Source of the DNA: Saccharopolyspora erythraea
Lineage (GTDB): Bacteria > Actinomycetota > Actinomycetes > Mycobacteriales > Pseudonocardiaceae
DNA length: 64,000 bases
Assembly (NCBI RefSeq): GCF_018141105.1
Contig: NZ_CP054839.1
Location: forward strand, 7,133,411-7,197,410
Reading direction: 5' to 3'
Shown: one piece after another, positions 8,027-16,559 of the stretch
Position numbering within the stretch: position 1 is the stretch's first letter
Layout of the letters: every line of letters starts with the position of its first letter
Translations under genes and position numbers: made by a program
The notes under the pieces: model-generated
Databases searched by the model: none
The model's input: the letters and a program-made list of their open reading frames with translations, nothing else
What the model was told of the DNA's origin: nothing

Positions 8027-9193
8027 TCACGCTTCCTTTCGGGCGATCGCACCTGAGTCGAGCAGTTCGGCGGCCCCGGACACCTGCCACTGGTCCAGGA
8101 CCGCGGCGGCGTCCGCCCCGGTGGCGGGCACCGCGCGGGGCGCCGGGTTCGGGGTTCGGGAGAAGCGCGGCGCCGGTGCGGGCTGGAGCACGCCTTCGCG
8201 CTCGACGAGCGTCCCGCGGGCGGCGACGTGCGGGTGCCGCGGCGCCTCGGTCATCGACAGCACCGGCGCGACGCAGGCGTCGGAGCCGTCGAAGACCTCG
8301 GTCCACTCCGCACGGGTGCGCCGGGCGAAGATCTCGGCGAACCGCCTGCGCAGCTCCGGCCAGTTCGCCGGGTCGCCGCGGTCGGGCAGGTCCTCCGCGC
8401 CGAGCCGTTCGACCAGTTCGGCGTAGAACTTCGGTTCCAGCGCGCCGACGGCCATGTGCTCGCCGTCGGCGGTTTCGTAGACGTCGTAGAACGGGGCCCC
8501 GGTGTCCAGCAGGTTCGTACCGCGCTCGGCGCTCCAGCCACCCGCGGCGCGCATCCCGTGGATCATCGTAGCGAGGTGCGCGGCGCCGTCCACAATGGAT
8601 GCGTCGACGACCTGCCCGCGCCCGCTGCCGCGCGCTTCCAGCAGGGCCGCGAGCACCCCGACCGCCAGGTACATCGAGCCGCCGCCGAAGTCGCCGAGCA
8701 GGTTGAGCGGGACCTGCGGCGGTCCGCCCGCCCTGCCGATGGCGTGCAGCATGCCGGTCAGCGCGATGTAGCCGATGTCGTGCCCGGCCGTCGGCGCGAG
8801 CGGCCCGTCCTGGCCCCAGCCGGTCATCCGGCCGTAGACCAGCCGCGGGTTGACCTCCCAGCACTGCCGCGGACCGACGCCGAGCCGTTCGGCGACACCG
8901 GGCCGCAGTCCCTCCAGCAGGACGTCGGCGCGTTCGGCGAGGGCGAGCACCGCCGCGGCGCCGCGCTCGTGCTTGAGGTCCACCGCGATCGACCGCTTGC
9001 CCCGGTTGAGCAGGTCGGTCTGGTCCGAGCCCTCCGGGCGGTCGACCCGCGCGCCCGCCCCCGGGCGGTCCACGAGCACGACGTCGGCCCCGAGGTCGGC
9101 GAGCAGCATCGCGCAGAACGGCGCGGGCCCCAGCCCGGCCAGCTCCACGACCCGCACGCCCGCCAGCGGCCCGCTGTTGCCTGTGCCTGCCAC
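8027..9193 (-). CDS. CaiB/BaiF (family III) CoA transferase, alpha-methylacyl-CoA racemase type
   Basis: 388 residues. Signature GVRVVELAGLGPAPFCAMLL at residue 11, then ADLGADVVLVDRPG. The RSIAVDLKHERGAA segment and the NPRLVYGRMTGWGQDGP / GHDIGYIALTGML block place it with alpha-methylacyl-CoA racemases and related CoA transferases; the Asp of the DIGY region is catalytic in the family. Paired with the downstream acyl-CoA dehydrogenase (3-bp gap) and divergent from a MerR regulator, so a branched or methylated acyl-CoA substrate is plausible. Whether it acts as racemase or transferase is not settled by sequence. Confidence 0.9.
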   Translation of the reverse strand: MAGTGNSGPLAGVRVVELAGLGPAPFCAMLLADLGADVVLVDRPGAGARVDRPEGSDQTDLLNRGKRSIAVDLKHERGAAAVLALAERADVLLEGLRPGVAERLGVGPRQCWEVNPRLVYGRMTGWGQDGPLAPTAGHDIGYIALTGMLHAIGRAGGPPQVPLNLLGDFGGGSMYLAVGVLAALLEARGSGRGQVVDASIVDGAAHLATMIHGMRAAGGWSAERGTNLLDTGAPFYDVYETADGEHMAVGALEPKFYAELVERLGAEDLPDRGDPANWPELRRRFAEIFARRTRAEWTEVFDGSDACVAPVLSMTEAPRHPHVAARGTLVEREGVLQPAPAPRFSRTPNPAPRAVPATGADAAAVLDQWQVSGAAELLDSGAIARKEA

Positions 9194-9244
9194 ACCCGCA
9201 CCTTCCGTCCTGTGTCACCGGCCACACCAAACGCGACGCAGTTA

Positions 9245-9266
9245 GTGTTACATCGCTGGTGTTACA
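9245..9266. promoter_or_regulatory. Direct repeat GTGTTACA x2 in the divergent promoter
   Basis: GTGTTACA occurs at 9245-9252 and 9259-9266, a 14-bp phase, between the divergent CoA-transferase operon and the MerR gene. It is the only obvious symmetric signal in the 98-bp gap and is a good candidate for regulator binding or promoter -10/-35 overlap. Seen directly; the role is inference. Confidence 0.45.
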
Positions 9267-9291
9267 GCGGTCAAGGAGTATCGTCCCCGGC

Positions 9292-10011
9292 ATGCTCCGA
9301 ACCGCCGACGAAGAGCTCACCATCGACGAGCTGGCCGCACGGGCCGGCGTCACCGTGCGCACCGTGCGGTTCTACTCCTCCCGCGGTCTGCTCCCGCCAC
9401 CGCGCCTGCGAGGCAGGCTCGGCCTCTACGGCGGCGACCACCTGGCCCGCCTCGACCTGATCCGCGACCTGCAGGCGCTGGGGTTCACCCTGTCGGCGAT
9501 CGAACGGCACCTGGAGCGCATCCCCGCCGACGCCACTCCCGAGGACCTCGCCCTGCAACGGGCGCTGCTCGCGCCGTGGACCAGCGACCAGAGCGAGGAC
9601 CTCGACCGCCACGAGCTCAACCAGCGCGCCGGACGGCACCTCGACGACGAGCTGATCGAGCAGCTCGTCGCGCTCGGCGTCCTCGAGCGCCTCCCCGACG
9701 AGCCGGACCGGCTGCGGCTGCCCAGCACCGCCATGCTCGGCGTCGGCCTGCAGATCCTCGACCTCGCCCTGCCGCTGGAGATGCTGGTGCAGGCCAAGGG
9801 GATCGTCGAGCAGCACACCGCGCAGATCGCCGTCGAGCTGCGGGAGCTGTTCGCCGCCAACGTGCTGCGGCCCTACGTCGAGCGCGGACGTCCCGAGCAG
9901 GAACGCGACCGGGTCCGCGCCGCGACCGACCAGTTGCGGCCGCTGACGATCCAGGTTCTGGTCAACGGCTTCCAGCGCGCGGTCAACGACGTCATCCGCG
10001 ACCACGTCTGA
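9292..10011 (+). CDS. MerR-family transcriptional regulator
   Basis: 239 residues from ATG 9292; AAGGAG at 9273-9278 is rather far (13 bases), but no better start exists. The N-terminal winged helix is textbook MerR: TIDELAARAGVTVRTVRFYS, SRGLLPPPRLRGRLGLYGGD, then LIRDLQALGFTLSAIERHLE. Residues about 90-239 are a long helical domain without metal-binding cysteines, so it senses an organic ligand. Divergent from the CoA-transferase/acyl-CoA-dehydrogenase pair, which it probably controls together with itself. An acyl-CoA ligand is a reasonable guess. Confidence 0.85.
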   Translation: MLRTADEELTIDELAARAGVTVRTVRFYSSRGLLPPPRLRGRLGLYGGDHLARLDLIRDLQALGFTLSAIERHLERIPADATPEDLALQRALLAPWTSDQSEDLDRHELNQRAGRHLDDELIEQLVALGVLERLPDEPDRLRLPSTAMLGVGLQILDLALPLEMLVQAKGIVEQHTAQIAVELRELFAANVLRPYVERGRPEQERDRVRAATDQLRPLTIQVLVNGFQRAVNDVIRDHV

Positions 10012-10032
10012 GCGCCCGCACCTGATTTTCGT

Positions 10033-10090
10033 GCCTGTCGGTGGTCTTCGAAGCGGCGCAACCGCTTGGCCCGCCCTCGCAACCGACACG
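10033..10090 (+). repeat. Dispersed hairpin repeat, copy A
   Basis: One of four related elements in the window, 22 bp after the MerR stop. It has the shared start CCTGTC...GGTCTTCGAAGCGGCGCA and continues CCGCTTGGCCCGCC. AAGCGG and CCGCTT pair around CGCAA. The other copies are at 25583, 37225 and 44450. It may end MerR transcription, but a run of T is missing. Confidence 0.6.
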
Positions 10091-10156
10091 GCCATTCGCG
10101 GCGGGTTCCGCCGATTCCTGGCCAAAGCCCGGGCCGATGCGGTTTCATCGCCATTG

Positions 10157-10170
10157 GTGACGATCGTCAC
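10157..10170. promoter_or_regulatory. CRP-like palindrome GTGACGATCGTCAC
   Basis: A perfect 14-bp palindrome of the form GTGA-N6-TCAC, the core of the CRP/GlxR consensus, 25 bp before the start of the acyl-CoA-synthetase-like gene. Seen directly; binding by a Crp-type protein is inference. Confidence 0.4.
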
Positions 10171-10194
10171 GCGCGTCGAGGGGAGACCGCAGCG

Positions 10195-11514
10195 ATGGGC
10201 GTTTCGCAGTCCTGGGCCGCCACCGCTCTCGAAACGACGATCCCGTCCCTTTTCTCCCGGAATACCAAAGAACATCCGGAACATCCCGCGCTGACCGAAC
10301 ACCGCGGCGGGAGTAGGCGCACCTGGACCTGGGGCCAGGCCGGCGCCGAGGTCGACACCATCGCGGCCGGACTCCGCTCGCTGGGCCTGCAACGCGGTCA
10401 GACCATGCTGACCATGATGTCCAACCGCGCCGAGCACTGGCTCGCCGACGTGGCCGCGACGCACCTCGGCGCGGTGCCCGCCACCGTCCACGGCAGCCAC
10501 GCCAGCGACCACGTGCTGTACCTGGCCAGGCACAGCAGGGCCAGGGTGGTCGTCGTGGAGGGCGCCGACCAGGTGGGGCGCTGGTCGTCGGCGCTGCGCG
10601 AGCCGACGGCGATCGAGCACGTCGTGGTCATGGACCGCGAGGCGGTTCCCGCCGGCGAACCACGGTTCCTCACCTGGGAAGCGCTGCTGTCGCTGGGACG
10701 GCGGCTGCTGGCCGACGATCCCGGGACCGTGGCCCGGCAGCGGGAGTCACTCACCCCGGACCGGCCCGCCACGATCCTCTACACGACCGAGCGCGCCCGC
10801 GAGGACAAGTGCGTGGTGCTGACCCATCGCAACATCGGCTACGCCGCCGCGGCACTGGAGCGCATCACCGGAATTCCCAGGCATGCCAACACGATCTGCT
10901 ACCGGCCGCTGACCGATGCCGCCGACCGGATGCTCGGCATGTACTCGGCCATCCACAGCGCCGCGCACGTTCACCTGTGCGCCGACGCCGCGCGGGCCGC
11001 CGCCGCCCTGCCGGAACTGCGGCCCGCGGCGTTCTTCGGCGCCCCGCGGGTGTGGGAGGAACTGGCGGCGGATGCGGAGTCGGTCGCGCCGCACCGGATG
11101 TCCACCGCCCAGGCGCGGCGACGGCTCCGCGCCCGCCTCGGCCTCGGCGAGGTCGTCTGGGCCTCCAGCGGCTCGGCCCCGCTGGAGGCCCGGGTGCTGG
11201 AGCTGTTCGCGTCGCTGGGCGTCGACATCCGCCAGAGCTGGGGCACCGCCGAGACCAGCGGCTTCGCCACCGCCAACCACGCGGGCGCCTCGCGGCCCGG
11301 CACGGCGGGCCGAGGCATGCCCGGCGTGGAGGTGCGCATCGCCGACGACGGCGAAATCCTGGTGCGGGGCCCGGTCGTCTGCCCCGGACACCTCCAGCCC
11401 GACGGCGTGATCAAGCCGGTGACCGACGCCGACGGCTGGCTGCGCACCGGCGACGCGGGCAGCCTCGACGAGGACGGTTTCCTTGTGGTGACCCACCGGG
11501 CCCGCCCGGACTGA
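10195..11514 (+). CDS. Truncated, degenerate acyl-CoA synthetase (AMP-binding) homologue
   Basis: 439 residues from ATG 10195, against about 600 for long-chain acyl-CoA synthetases. The N-terminal fold is well kept (TWTWGQAGAEVDTIAAGLRS, NRAEHWLADVAATHLGAVPA), as are VVLTHRNI, the GxTE-type motif WGTAETSGFA and GDAGSLDEDGFL. The adenylate P-loop, normally YTSGTTGxPKG, reads YTTERAREDK, so the Ser/Thr/Gly loop is gone. The chain stops right after the hinge (VVTHRARPD), so the C-terminal domain with the catalytic Lys is missing, and I find no frameshifted remainder. Probably not a working ligase; it could be a binding protein or a decaying gene. Confidence 0.75.
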   Translation: MGVSQSWAATALETTIPSLFSRNTKEHPEHPALTEHRGGSRRTWTWGQAGAEVDTIAAGLRSLGLQRGQTMLTMMSNRAEHWLADVAATHLGAVPATVHGSHASDHVLYLARHSRARVVVVEGADQVGRWSSALREPTAIEHVVVMDREAVPAGEPRFLTWEALLSLGRRLLADDPGTVARQRESLTPDRPATILYTTERAREDKCVVLTHRNIGYAAAALERITGIPRHANTICYRPLTDAADRMLGMYSAIHSAAHVHLCADAARAAAALPELRPAAFFGAPRVWEELAADAESVAPHRMSTAQARRRLRARLGLGEVVWASSGSAPLEARVLELFASLGVDIRQSWGTAETSGFATANHAGASRPGTAGRGMPGVEVRIADDGEILVRGPVVCPGHLQPDGVIKPVTDADGWLRTGDAGSLDEDGFLVVTHRARPD

Positions 11515-11520
11515 CCCGGC

Positions 11521-12861
11521 TCAGCCAGGCCGGCCGCCCTGTTCCGCGCTCCGCTCGGCGGAACCGGACTCGCGGGCGAACCGCCGCGGATCACCGGTCA
11601 GCGCCAGGCAGACCACGGTGACCAGCGAGCCGACCACCAGGTACGCCGCGATCGGCCACGAGGCACCGCCCGCCGCGCCCAGCAGCGCGGTGGCCACGAA
11701 CGGCGAGAGGCCGCCGCCGAGCACCGAACCGCTCTGGTAGCCCAGCGACACCCCCGTGTACCGGACCCTGGTGTCGAACAGCTCCGCGCAGAACGCCGCC
11801 ATGGGGCCGAAAACCGCCGCCGAACCCGCGTAGCCGAGCACCATCGCCAGCACGATCAGCGCGGGTGAACGGGTGTCGAGCAGCCAGAACATCGGGAACG
11901 CGTAGAGGGCCAGGAAGATGCCGCCGCCCAGCATCACCCTGGTGCGGCCCAGGACGTCGGAGAGGTGGGCGAAGACCAGGATCCCGATGATCTGCGCGGC
12001 CGAACCGGCGAGGCTGCCCGTCAGCATCAGCTCCCTGGACACCCCCAGGGCCTCGATGCCGTAGGACAGCAGGAAGGTCGCCAGGATGAAGATGAAGGTG
12101 TTGAACCCGAGGTTCACCCCCGCCGAGAGCAGGATCTGGCGCCAGGAGGTCGCGAACGCGTCGGTGATCGGCAGCCGCGCGCGCTGCCCGTGCTCGCGGA
12201 TGCGGGCGAACTCCGGCGACTCCGCCAGCCGCAGCCGCACGTACAGCCCGACCCCGACCAGCACCAGGCTCAGCAGGAACGGCACCCGCCAGCCCCAGGT
12301 GAGGAACTGGTCGCCGGAGATGGCGGTGGCCGCCGAGAACGCCCCGGTCGCCAGGAACAGCCCGGTCGGGGAGCCGATGAAGGTCCAGCCGCCGTACCAG
12401 CCGTGCCGGTTCGGCGGAGCGTGCTCGACGGCCATCAGCACCGCGCCGCCCTGCTCGCCGCCGAGGAAGAACCCCTGGACCACGCGCAGCACCACCAGCG
12501 CCAGCGGAGCCCACACACCGACCTGCTCGTAGGTCGGCAGCAGGCCGATCGCCGCGGTGCACACCCCGGTGACGCTGAGCGTGATCACCAGCATCAGCTT
12601 GCGGCCGAGCCGGTCGCCGTAGTGGCCGATGACCGCGGCTCCCAGCGGGCGGGCCAGGAACCCCGCGCCGAAGGTCGCGAACGCCAGCAGCACGCCGACC
12701 CAGGGATCGCTCGCCGCGAAGAACAGCTTGTTGAACACCACGGCGGCGGCCGTGCCGTAGATGAGGAAGTCGTACAGCTCGATCGTGTTGCCGACCGCGC
12801 TGGCGAACGCCGCCCTGCGCACCTCGGCGCCCGACGGGGCGCTCCTCGGTTCGACTGCCAT
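11521..12861 (-). CDS. MFS transporter, metabolite:H+ symporter (MHS) family
   Basis: 446 residues from ATG 12861, with GGGAGGG just ahead; 12 membrane segments are visible. The N-terminus RRAAFASAVGNTIELYDFLIYG and loop GHYGDRLGRKLMLVIT are MHS-family marks (ShiA/ProP/KgtP relatives, carrying carboxylates, betaines or shikimate with protons). GGEQGGAVLMAVEHAPPNRHG is the typical cytoplasmic motif. Its end is 7 bp from the convergent AMP-binding gene. Likely imports the acid handled by the neighbouring CoA-ester genes; the substrate is not determinable. Confidence 0.9.
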   Translation of the reverse strand: MAVEPRSAPSGAEVRRAAFASAVGNTIELYDFLIYGTAAAVVFNKLFFAASDPWVGVLLAFATFGAGFLARPLGAAVIGHYGDRLGRKLMLVITLSVTGVCTAAIGLLPTYEQVGVWAPLALVVLRVVQGFFLGGEQGGAVLMAVEHAPPNRHGWYGGWTFIGSPTGLFLATGAFSAATAISGDQFLTWGWRVPFLLSLVLVGVGLYVRLRLAESPEFARIREHGQRARLPITDAFATSWRQILLSAGVNLGFNTFIFILATFLLSYGIEALGVSRELMLTGSLAGSAAQIIGILVFAHLSDVLGRTRVMLGGGIFLALYAFPMFWLLDTRSPALIVLAMVLGYAGSAAVFGPMAAFCAELFDTRVRYTGVSLGYQSGSVLGGGLSPFVATALLGAAGGASWPIAAYLVVGSLVTVVCLALTGDPRRFARESGSAERSAEQGGRPG

Positions 12862-13127
12862 CCGGCCCTCCCGGCCTCGTCCGCCACTCGGCTGCGCCCA
12901 CAACGATGTCGAGTGCGGGCGCGGTCGTCCACATCGAATTTTCCACACTGCCCCTTCCGGGCGAAGCCTGATCCCGACTCTTGACCACGAATCCCGACGC
13001 AGAGTGATGAAAACCGGGATGGGTGAACCTCGTTCAGGTGGACACCCGACGGCTGTTGCCGCATCCAGCGGAATTCCGGCGATAAAGGGGATCGAGTCTT
13101 CTCCGCAACCCACAGGAGGAACACGAG

Positions 13128-13544
13128 ATGACCGCAACCCGGCTGATCGGCCACATCGCGTCGGCGGCTCTGGTGACCACCGCAGCCGCTCTCGTCCCGG
13201 TGGCGGCGGGTGCCGCCACGATGCCGGTGGTGGCCGCCAGCAGCCTCAACCTCACGGTCACCGGGCAGCCCGGTACCGCGCAGTTCCGCTCCGCCGTGCT
13301 CACCTGCGAGCCGACCGGCGGCACGCACCCGAACGCACCCGCCGCCTGCGACAACCTCACCGGCGTCAACGGTGACTTCCAGGAGCTGACCAAGGAGCCG
13401 GCGCCCGCGATGTGCACGCTGGACCTCAAGAAGGTCACGCTCCGCGCGACCGGCACCTGGCGGGGCAAGTCGGTGAACTTCGAGCGCGAGTTCGCCAACG
13501 TCTGCGTGGCCAAGTCGCACACCGGCGAGGTGTTCTCGTTCTAG
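13128..13544 (+). CDS. Secreted protease inhibitor, SSI (Streptomyces subtilisin inhibitor) family
   Basis: 138 residues with a Sec signal peptide (about 1-30, cut near AAGAA) and an SSI domain of about 108 residues. Four cysteines lie in the SSI pattern: LTCEPTGGTHPNAPAAC for the first disulfide, and MCTLDL with FANVC for the second. WRGKSVNFEREFANVC and the final TGEVFSF match the family. By alignment with SSI (C-P-Met-Val), the reactive bond is CT-Leu/Asp, so P1 is Leu, which suits subtilisin- or chymotrypsin-like targets. AGGAGGA stands 7 bases before the ATG. In actinomycetes SSI proteins hold back their own extracellular proteases. Confidence 0.9.
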   Translation: MTATRLIGHIASAALVTTAAALVPVAAGAATMPVVAASSLNLTVTGQPGTAQFRSAVLTCEPTGGTHPNAPAACDNLTGVNGDFQELTKEPAPAMCTLDLKKVTLRATGTWRGKSVNFEREFANVCVAKSHTGEVFSF

Positions 13545-13553
13545 CCCGGCGTT

Positions 13554-13579
13554 CCGCGAGCGGCGTCCGCCGCTCGCGG
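13554..13579 (+). terminator. Hairpin after the SSI gene
   Basis: CCGCGAGCGGCG pairs with CGCCGCTCGCGG around a 2-base centre, 9 bp after the SSI stop. There is no T-run, as is usual in high-GC actinobacteria. Confidence 0.65.
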
Positions 13580-13678
13580 CGCGGGACCAGCCCGCGCCGC
13601 TACGCGAACCACGCGTGAAAGATCCCCGGTCCGCCGCCGGCCCGGCCGTCAGTCGGCGGCCTTCGAGCGCCGGACCAC

Positions 13679-13702
13679 CGGTGGCCGGTCATCCGGCCAC
13701 CG
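13679..13702. repeat. Perfect 10-bp inverted repeat
   Basis: CGGTGGCCGG-TCAT-CCGGCCACCG. It lies between two stronger hairpins in the same gap. It could be a second terminator or a regulatory palindrome. Confidence 0.4.
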
Positions 13703-13761
13703 GACCGGACGCCCCGCGTCCGACCCGGCTCCACCGGGCGGACCGCAGGCGGCGCCCAGAG

Positions 13762-13808
13762 GCCCCCGCCCGGGCCGGCATCCGACGAGCCGGCCACCGG
13801 GCGGGGGC
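13762..13808 (+). terminator. Long GC hairpin followed by a short T-run
   Basis: GCCCCCGCCCGG and CCGGGCGGGGGC form the base, and an inner GCCGGC/GCCGGC pair extends the stem. CTTTCC follows at once. It is the best terminator candidate of the interval. Confidence 0.6.
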
Positions 13809-13913
13809 TTTCCGCGACCCCGTCGGGCCTCCGCGACTCGCCCGAATGCCCTCCCGGCGCATTGCGCTGGTCAGCACCGCCGTCCCGGCATTCGGACGCG
13901 TTACTGTGGACCC

Positions 13914-14306
13914 ATGGCAGCAGACGGCACCGGCGGCCGCCGCTGGCCGCGGCGGCTCTACGAGGTGGGCGACGAGCCCGACCCCCGGTTCACCCTCGCC
14001 AACGAACGCACCTTCCTGGCGTGGATCCGGACCTCGCTGGCGCTGATGGCCGCGGGCGTCGGCGTGGAGGCGCTCAACGCGGTGGCGCACGAAGCGGGAG
14101 GTCCACTGAGGACAGCGCTTGCCGTGCTGCTCCTGCTCGGCGGTGTGGCTTGCAGCGCAACGGCTTTCGGCCGCTGGGTCGCGACCGAGCGGGCGATGCG
14201 CGCGGGCGACGCGCTCCCCGCGCCGAAACTGGCCCCGCTGCTGGGCTTCGGGCTCACCGCGATCGGCGTCATGGCGTGCGTCCTGCTCTTCGCCACGGGG
14301 ATCTGA
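13914..14306 (+). CDS. YidH-type DUF202 membrane protein
   Basis: 130 residues. The DUF202 core is FTLANERTFLAWIRTSLALMAAGVGVEAL (about residues 26-54), followed by two more membrane segments (TALAVLLLLGGVACSA and LLGFGLTAIGVMACVLLF) with FGRWVATERAMRAG between them. Small integral membrane proteins of unknown function, often found as tandem pairs as here. The second copy starts 24 bp later. Confidence 0.85.
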   Translation: MAADGTGGRRWPRRLYEVGDEPDPRFTLANERTFLAWIRTSLALMAAGVGVEALNAVAHEAGGPLRTALAVLLLLGGVACSATAFGRWVATERAMRAGDALPAPKLAPLLGFGLTAIGVMACVLLFATGI

Positions 14307-14330
14307 CGATGCCGCGGGGAGCCGAGCACC

Positions 14331-14675
14331 ATGTCCGGTGAAGGGCCGGAGGAACCTCGCGGCCCCTGGGACCCCGGCCTCCAGAACGAGCGCACGACGC
14401 TGGCCTGGCTGCGCACGATCCTGTCGTTCGCCGTCGGGCTGCTTGTGCTGCTGCGGCTCATCGCCCACAACAGCCTCGCCGCCGCCACCGCGTGCGCCGT
14501 GTTCACGCTGCCGCTCTGCGCCGGCATCGCCCTGGTCACCTGGCGCCGGCACCGCCGGACCGAACGCAGCCTGCGCGCGGAGGCCCCGCTGCCGGACGGC
14601 ATCCTGCCCGCGGCGGTGGCGGTGCTGGCCGTCCTCGGCGGCTGCACGGGCCTGGTGTACGTGCTCACGACCTGA
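14331..14675 (+). CDS. Second DUF202 membrane protein
   Basis: 114 residues, DUF202. WDPGLQNERTTLAWLRTILSFAVGLLVLLRLI near residues 11-42 has the family's NERTxLAWxRT motif. Two further membrane segments follow, with RRHRRTERSLRAEAPLP between them. It is a diverged partner of the preceding gene, probably forming one membrane unit with it. No enzymatic residues are seen. Confidence 0.85.
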   Translation: MSGEGPEEPRGPWDPGLQNERTTLAWLRTILSFAVGLLVLLRLIAHNSLAAATACAVFTLPLCAGIALVTWRRHRRTERSLRAEAPLPDGILPAAVAVLAVLGGCTGLVYVLTT

Positions 14676-14692
14676 GTCGTCCACAGTGGACA

Positions 14693-14725
14693 AGGGCTCC
14701 GGAGGTGCAGCACCTCCGGAGCCCT
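14693..14725. terminator. Bidirectional terminator between DUF202 and sdaA
   Basis: Perfect 16-bp arms (AGGGCTCCGGAGGTGC and its complement) around one central base, in the 68-bp gap between convergent genes. Confidence 0.85.
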
Positions 14726-14743
14726 GTCAGACGAACACCGCGC

Positions 14744-16099
14744 TCAGCATTCGATGACGTTGACGGCCAGGCCGCCCCGGGCGGTCTCCTTGTACTTGAC
14801 CTTCATGTCCCGGCCGGTCTCCCGCATCGTCTTGATCACCTTGTCCAACGACACGAAATGCGCACCATCACCCCGCAGCGCCATCCGCGCCGCCGTGATC
14901 GCCTTCACCGACGCCACCGCATTGCGCTCGATGCACGGAATCTGCACCAACCCGCCGATCGGGTCACACGTCAGACCCAGGTTGTGCTCCATCGCGATCT
15001 CCGCCGCGTTCTCCACCTGCGCGGGCGTACCGCCCAGCACCTCGGCCAGGCCCGCCGCAGCCATCGAACACGCCGACCCGACCTCGCCCTGGCAGCCCAC
15101 CTCGGCGCCCGAAATCGACGCGTTCTCCTTGAACAGCACCCCGATCGCGCCCGCCGCCAGCAAGAACCGCACCACACCGTCCTCATCGGCACCCGGCACG
15201 AACCGCGTGTAGTAGTGCAGCACCGCGGGCACGATCCCCGCCGCGCCGTTGGTCGGCGCCGTGACCACCCGGCCACCCGCGGCGTTCTCCTCGTTGACCG
15301 CCAGTGCGAACAGCGTGACCCACTCCATCGGATCGTCGGCCGCCGTCAGGCTCGACGCCAACGCCGCCGCCCGGCGACGCACCCGCAACCCACCCGGCAG
15401 CTCACCGGTGTTGGCGCACCCGTTGGCCACGCACTCGGCCATCACGGCCCAGATGTGCAGCAACTCCTTGCGCACCGCGTCCTCACCGCGCCACGCCAGC
15501 TCGTTGGCCAGCATGACCCCGCTGATCGACAGCCCCGACTCCGCGGTGCGCGCCAGCAACCGCTCACCCGTGGTGAACGGCCACGCGACCTCGGTGGCAT
15601 CCGGCTTGATCCGGTCCGCGCCCGTGGCCTCGTCGTCCACCACGAACCCGCCACCGACCGAATAGAACACCGACGACACCAGCTCGGCACCCGAGCCGTC
15701 CCACGCGGTGAACCGCATCCCGTTCGGATGCACCGGCAACGAGCGGCGGCGATGCATCACCAGATCACGATCCACCGAGAACGCGATCTCGCGCGCCCCG
15801 TCCAACCGCAACCGGCCCGTCTCACCGATCTCGGCCACCCGCGGCGCCACCGCCGCCGGGTCCACCGACTCCGGCGCATGGCCCTCCAGCCCCAGCAGCA
15901 CCGCCTTCGGACTGCCATGACCATGCCCCGTGGCACCCAACGACCCGAACAACTCGGCCTTGACCCGGCACACCTCGGACAACCGTCCCGCGGCAGCCAA
16001 CCGCGCAACGAACATCGCCGCCGCACGCATCGGTCCCACCGTGTGCGAGCTCGACGGTCCGATCCCCACCGAGAAAAGGTCGAAGACGCTGATCGCCAT
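14744..16099 (-). CDS. sdaA: L-serine ammonia-lyase (L-serine dehydratase)
   Basis: 451 residues, the fused single-chain SdaA form. It deaminates L-serine to pyruvate with a [4Fe-4S] cluster. The N-terminus is [24 protein letters not shown], the classic GPSSSHTxGP. Cluster cysteines are expected in [16 protein letters not shown] and in LTCDPIGG with QIPCIERNA, all present. [14 protein letters not shown] is the other family block. AGGAGG stands before the ATG. It lies 29 bp downstream of gcvH and so should share the glycine-riboswitch transcript, linking glycine excess with serine breakdown. Confidence 0.95.
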   Translation of the reverse strand: MAISVFDLFSVGIGPSSSHTVGPMRAAAMFVARLAAAGRLSEVCRVKAELFGSLGATGHGHGSPKAVLLGLEGHAPESVDPAAVAPRVAEIGETGRLRLDGAREIAFSVDRDLVMHRRRSLPVHPNGMRFTAWDGSGAELVSSVFYSVGGGFVVDDEATGADRIKPDATEVAWPFTTGERLLARTAESGLSISGVMLANELAWRGEDAVRKELLHIWAVMAECVANGCANTGELPGGLRVRRRAAALASSLTAADDPMEWVTLFALAVNEENAAGGRVVTAPTNGAAGIVPAVLHYYTRFVPGADEDGVVRFLLAAGAIGVLFKENASISGAEVGCQGEVGSACSMAAAGLAEVLGGTPAQVENAAEIAMEHNLGLTCDPIGGLVQIPCIERNAVASVKAITAARMALRGDGAHFVSLDKVIKTMRETGRDMKVKYKETARGGLAVNVIEC

Positions 16100-16128
16100 T
16101 GATCCGTCCTCCTAGCGCCGTCGTCCGG

Positions 16129-16500
16129 CTACTCCCCGGTCAGTTCGGCGTACTGCTCGGCGCTGAGCACCTCGCCGGTGCCTGTGGCGCGCACCTCCAG
16201 CAGCCAGCCCGCGCCGAACGGCTCGGCGTTGACCTGGGCAGGATCGTCCACCACGGACTCGTTGATCGCCACGACCTCGCCGGTGACCGGCGCGTAGAGG
16301 TCGCTGACCGACTTGGTCGACTCCAGCTCACCGCACGTCTGGCCGGCCTCGATCTGCTCGCCGACCGCGGGAAGCTGCACGTAGACGATGTCGCCGAGCG
16401 CCTCGGCGGCGTAGGGGGTGATGCCGATGCGGACCACGTCGTCGCGGTCCTCGATCCACTCGTGCTCGCGGGTGTAGCGCAGGTTGGCGGGAAGGGACAT
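16129..16500 (-). CDS. gcvH: Glycine cleavage system H protein
   Basis: 123 residues. Lipoyl carrier of the glycine cleavage complex, shuttling the methylamine group between P and T proteins. [20 protein letters not shown] opens the fold, [18 protein letters not shown] follows, and the lipoylated Lys is in [17 protein letters not shown] 16500 is chosen because the family starts here; the longer in-frame reading upstream runs through the riboswitch and is not coding. gcvT, gcvP and glyA are not in the window, so the glycine cleavage genes are split in this genome. Confidence 0.95.
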   Translation of the reverse strand: MSLPANLRYTREHEWIEDRDDVVRIGITPYAAEALGDIVYVQLPAVGEQIEAGQTCGELESTKSVSDLYAPVTGEVVAINESVVDDPAQVNAEPFGAGWLLEVRATGTGEVLSAEQYAELTGE

Positions 16501-16559
16501 GCGGGAGGCTCCGTCGCTGTCGAGGGCATGGCGATGCCCGGGATGGTGTGCCTCCCCCT

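Larger units (their letters stand above)
13545..13913. other. Gene-free interval with three stacked hairpins
   Basis: 369 bp between the SSI and DUF202 genes. I see three inverted repeats (listed separately) and no coding potential on either strand that resembles a real protein. The last 100 bp must hold the promoter for the DUF202 pair. Confidence 0.6.

Noticed and set aside
8027-12861. Complete fatty-acid activation pathway in the CoA-ester block
   Set aside because: The only ligase-like gene lacks the P-loop and the catalytic C-terminal domain, so activation must come from elsewhere.
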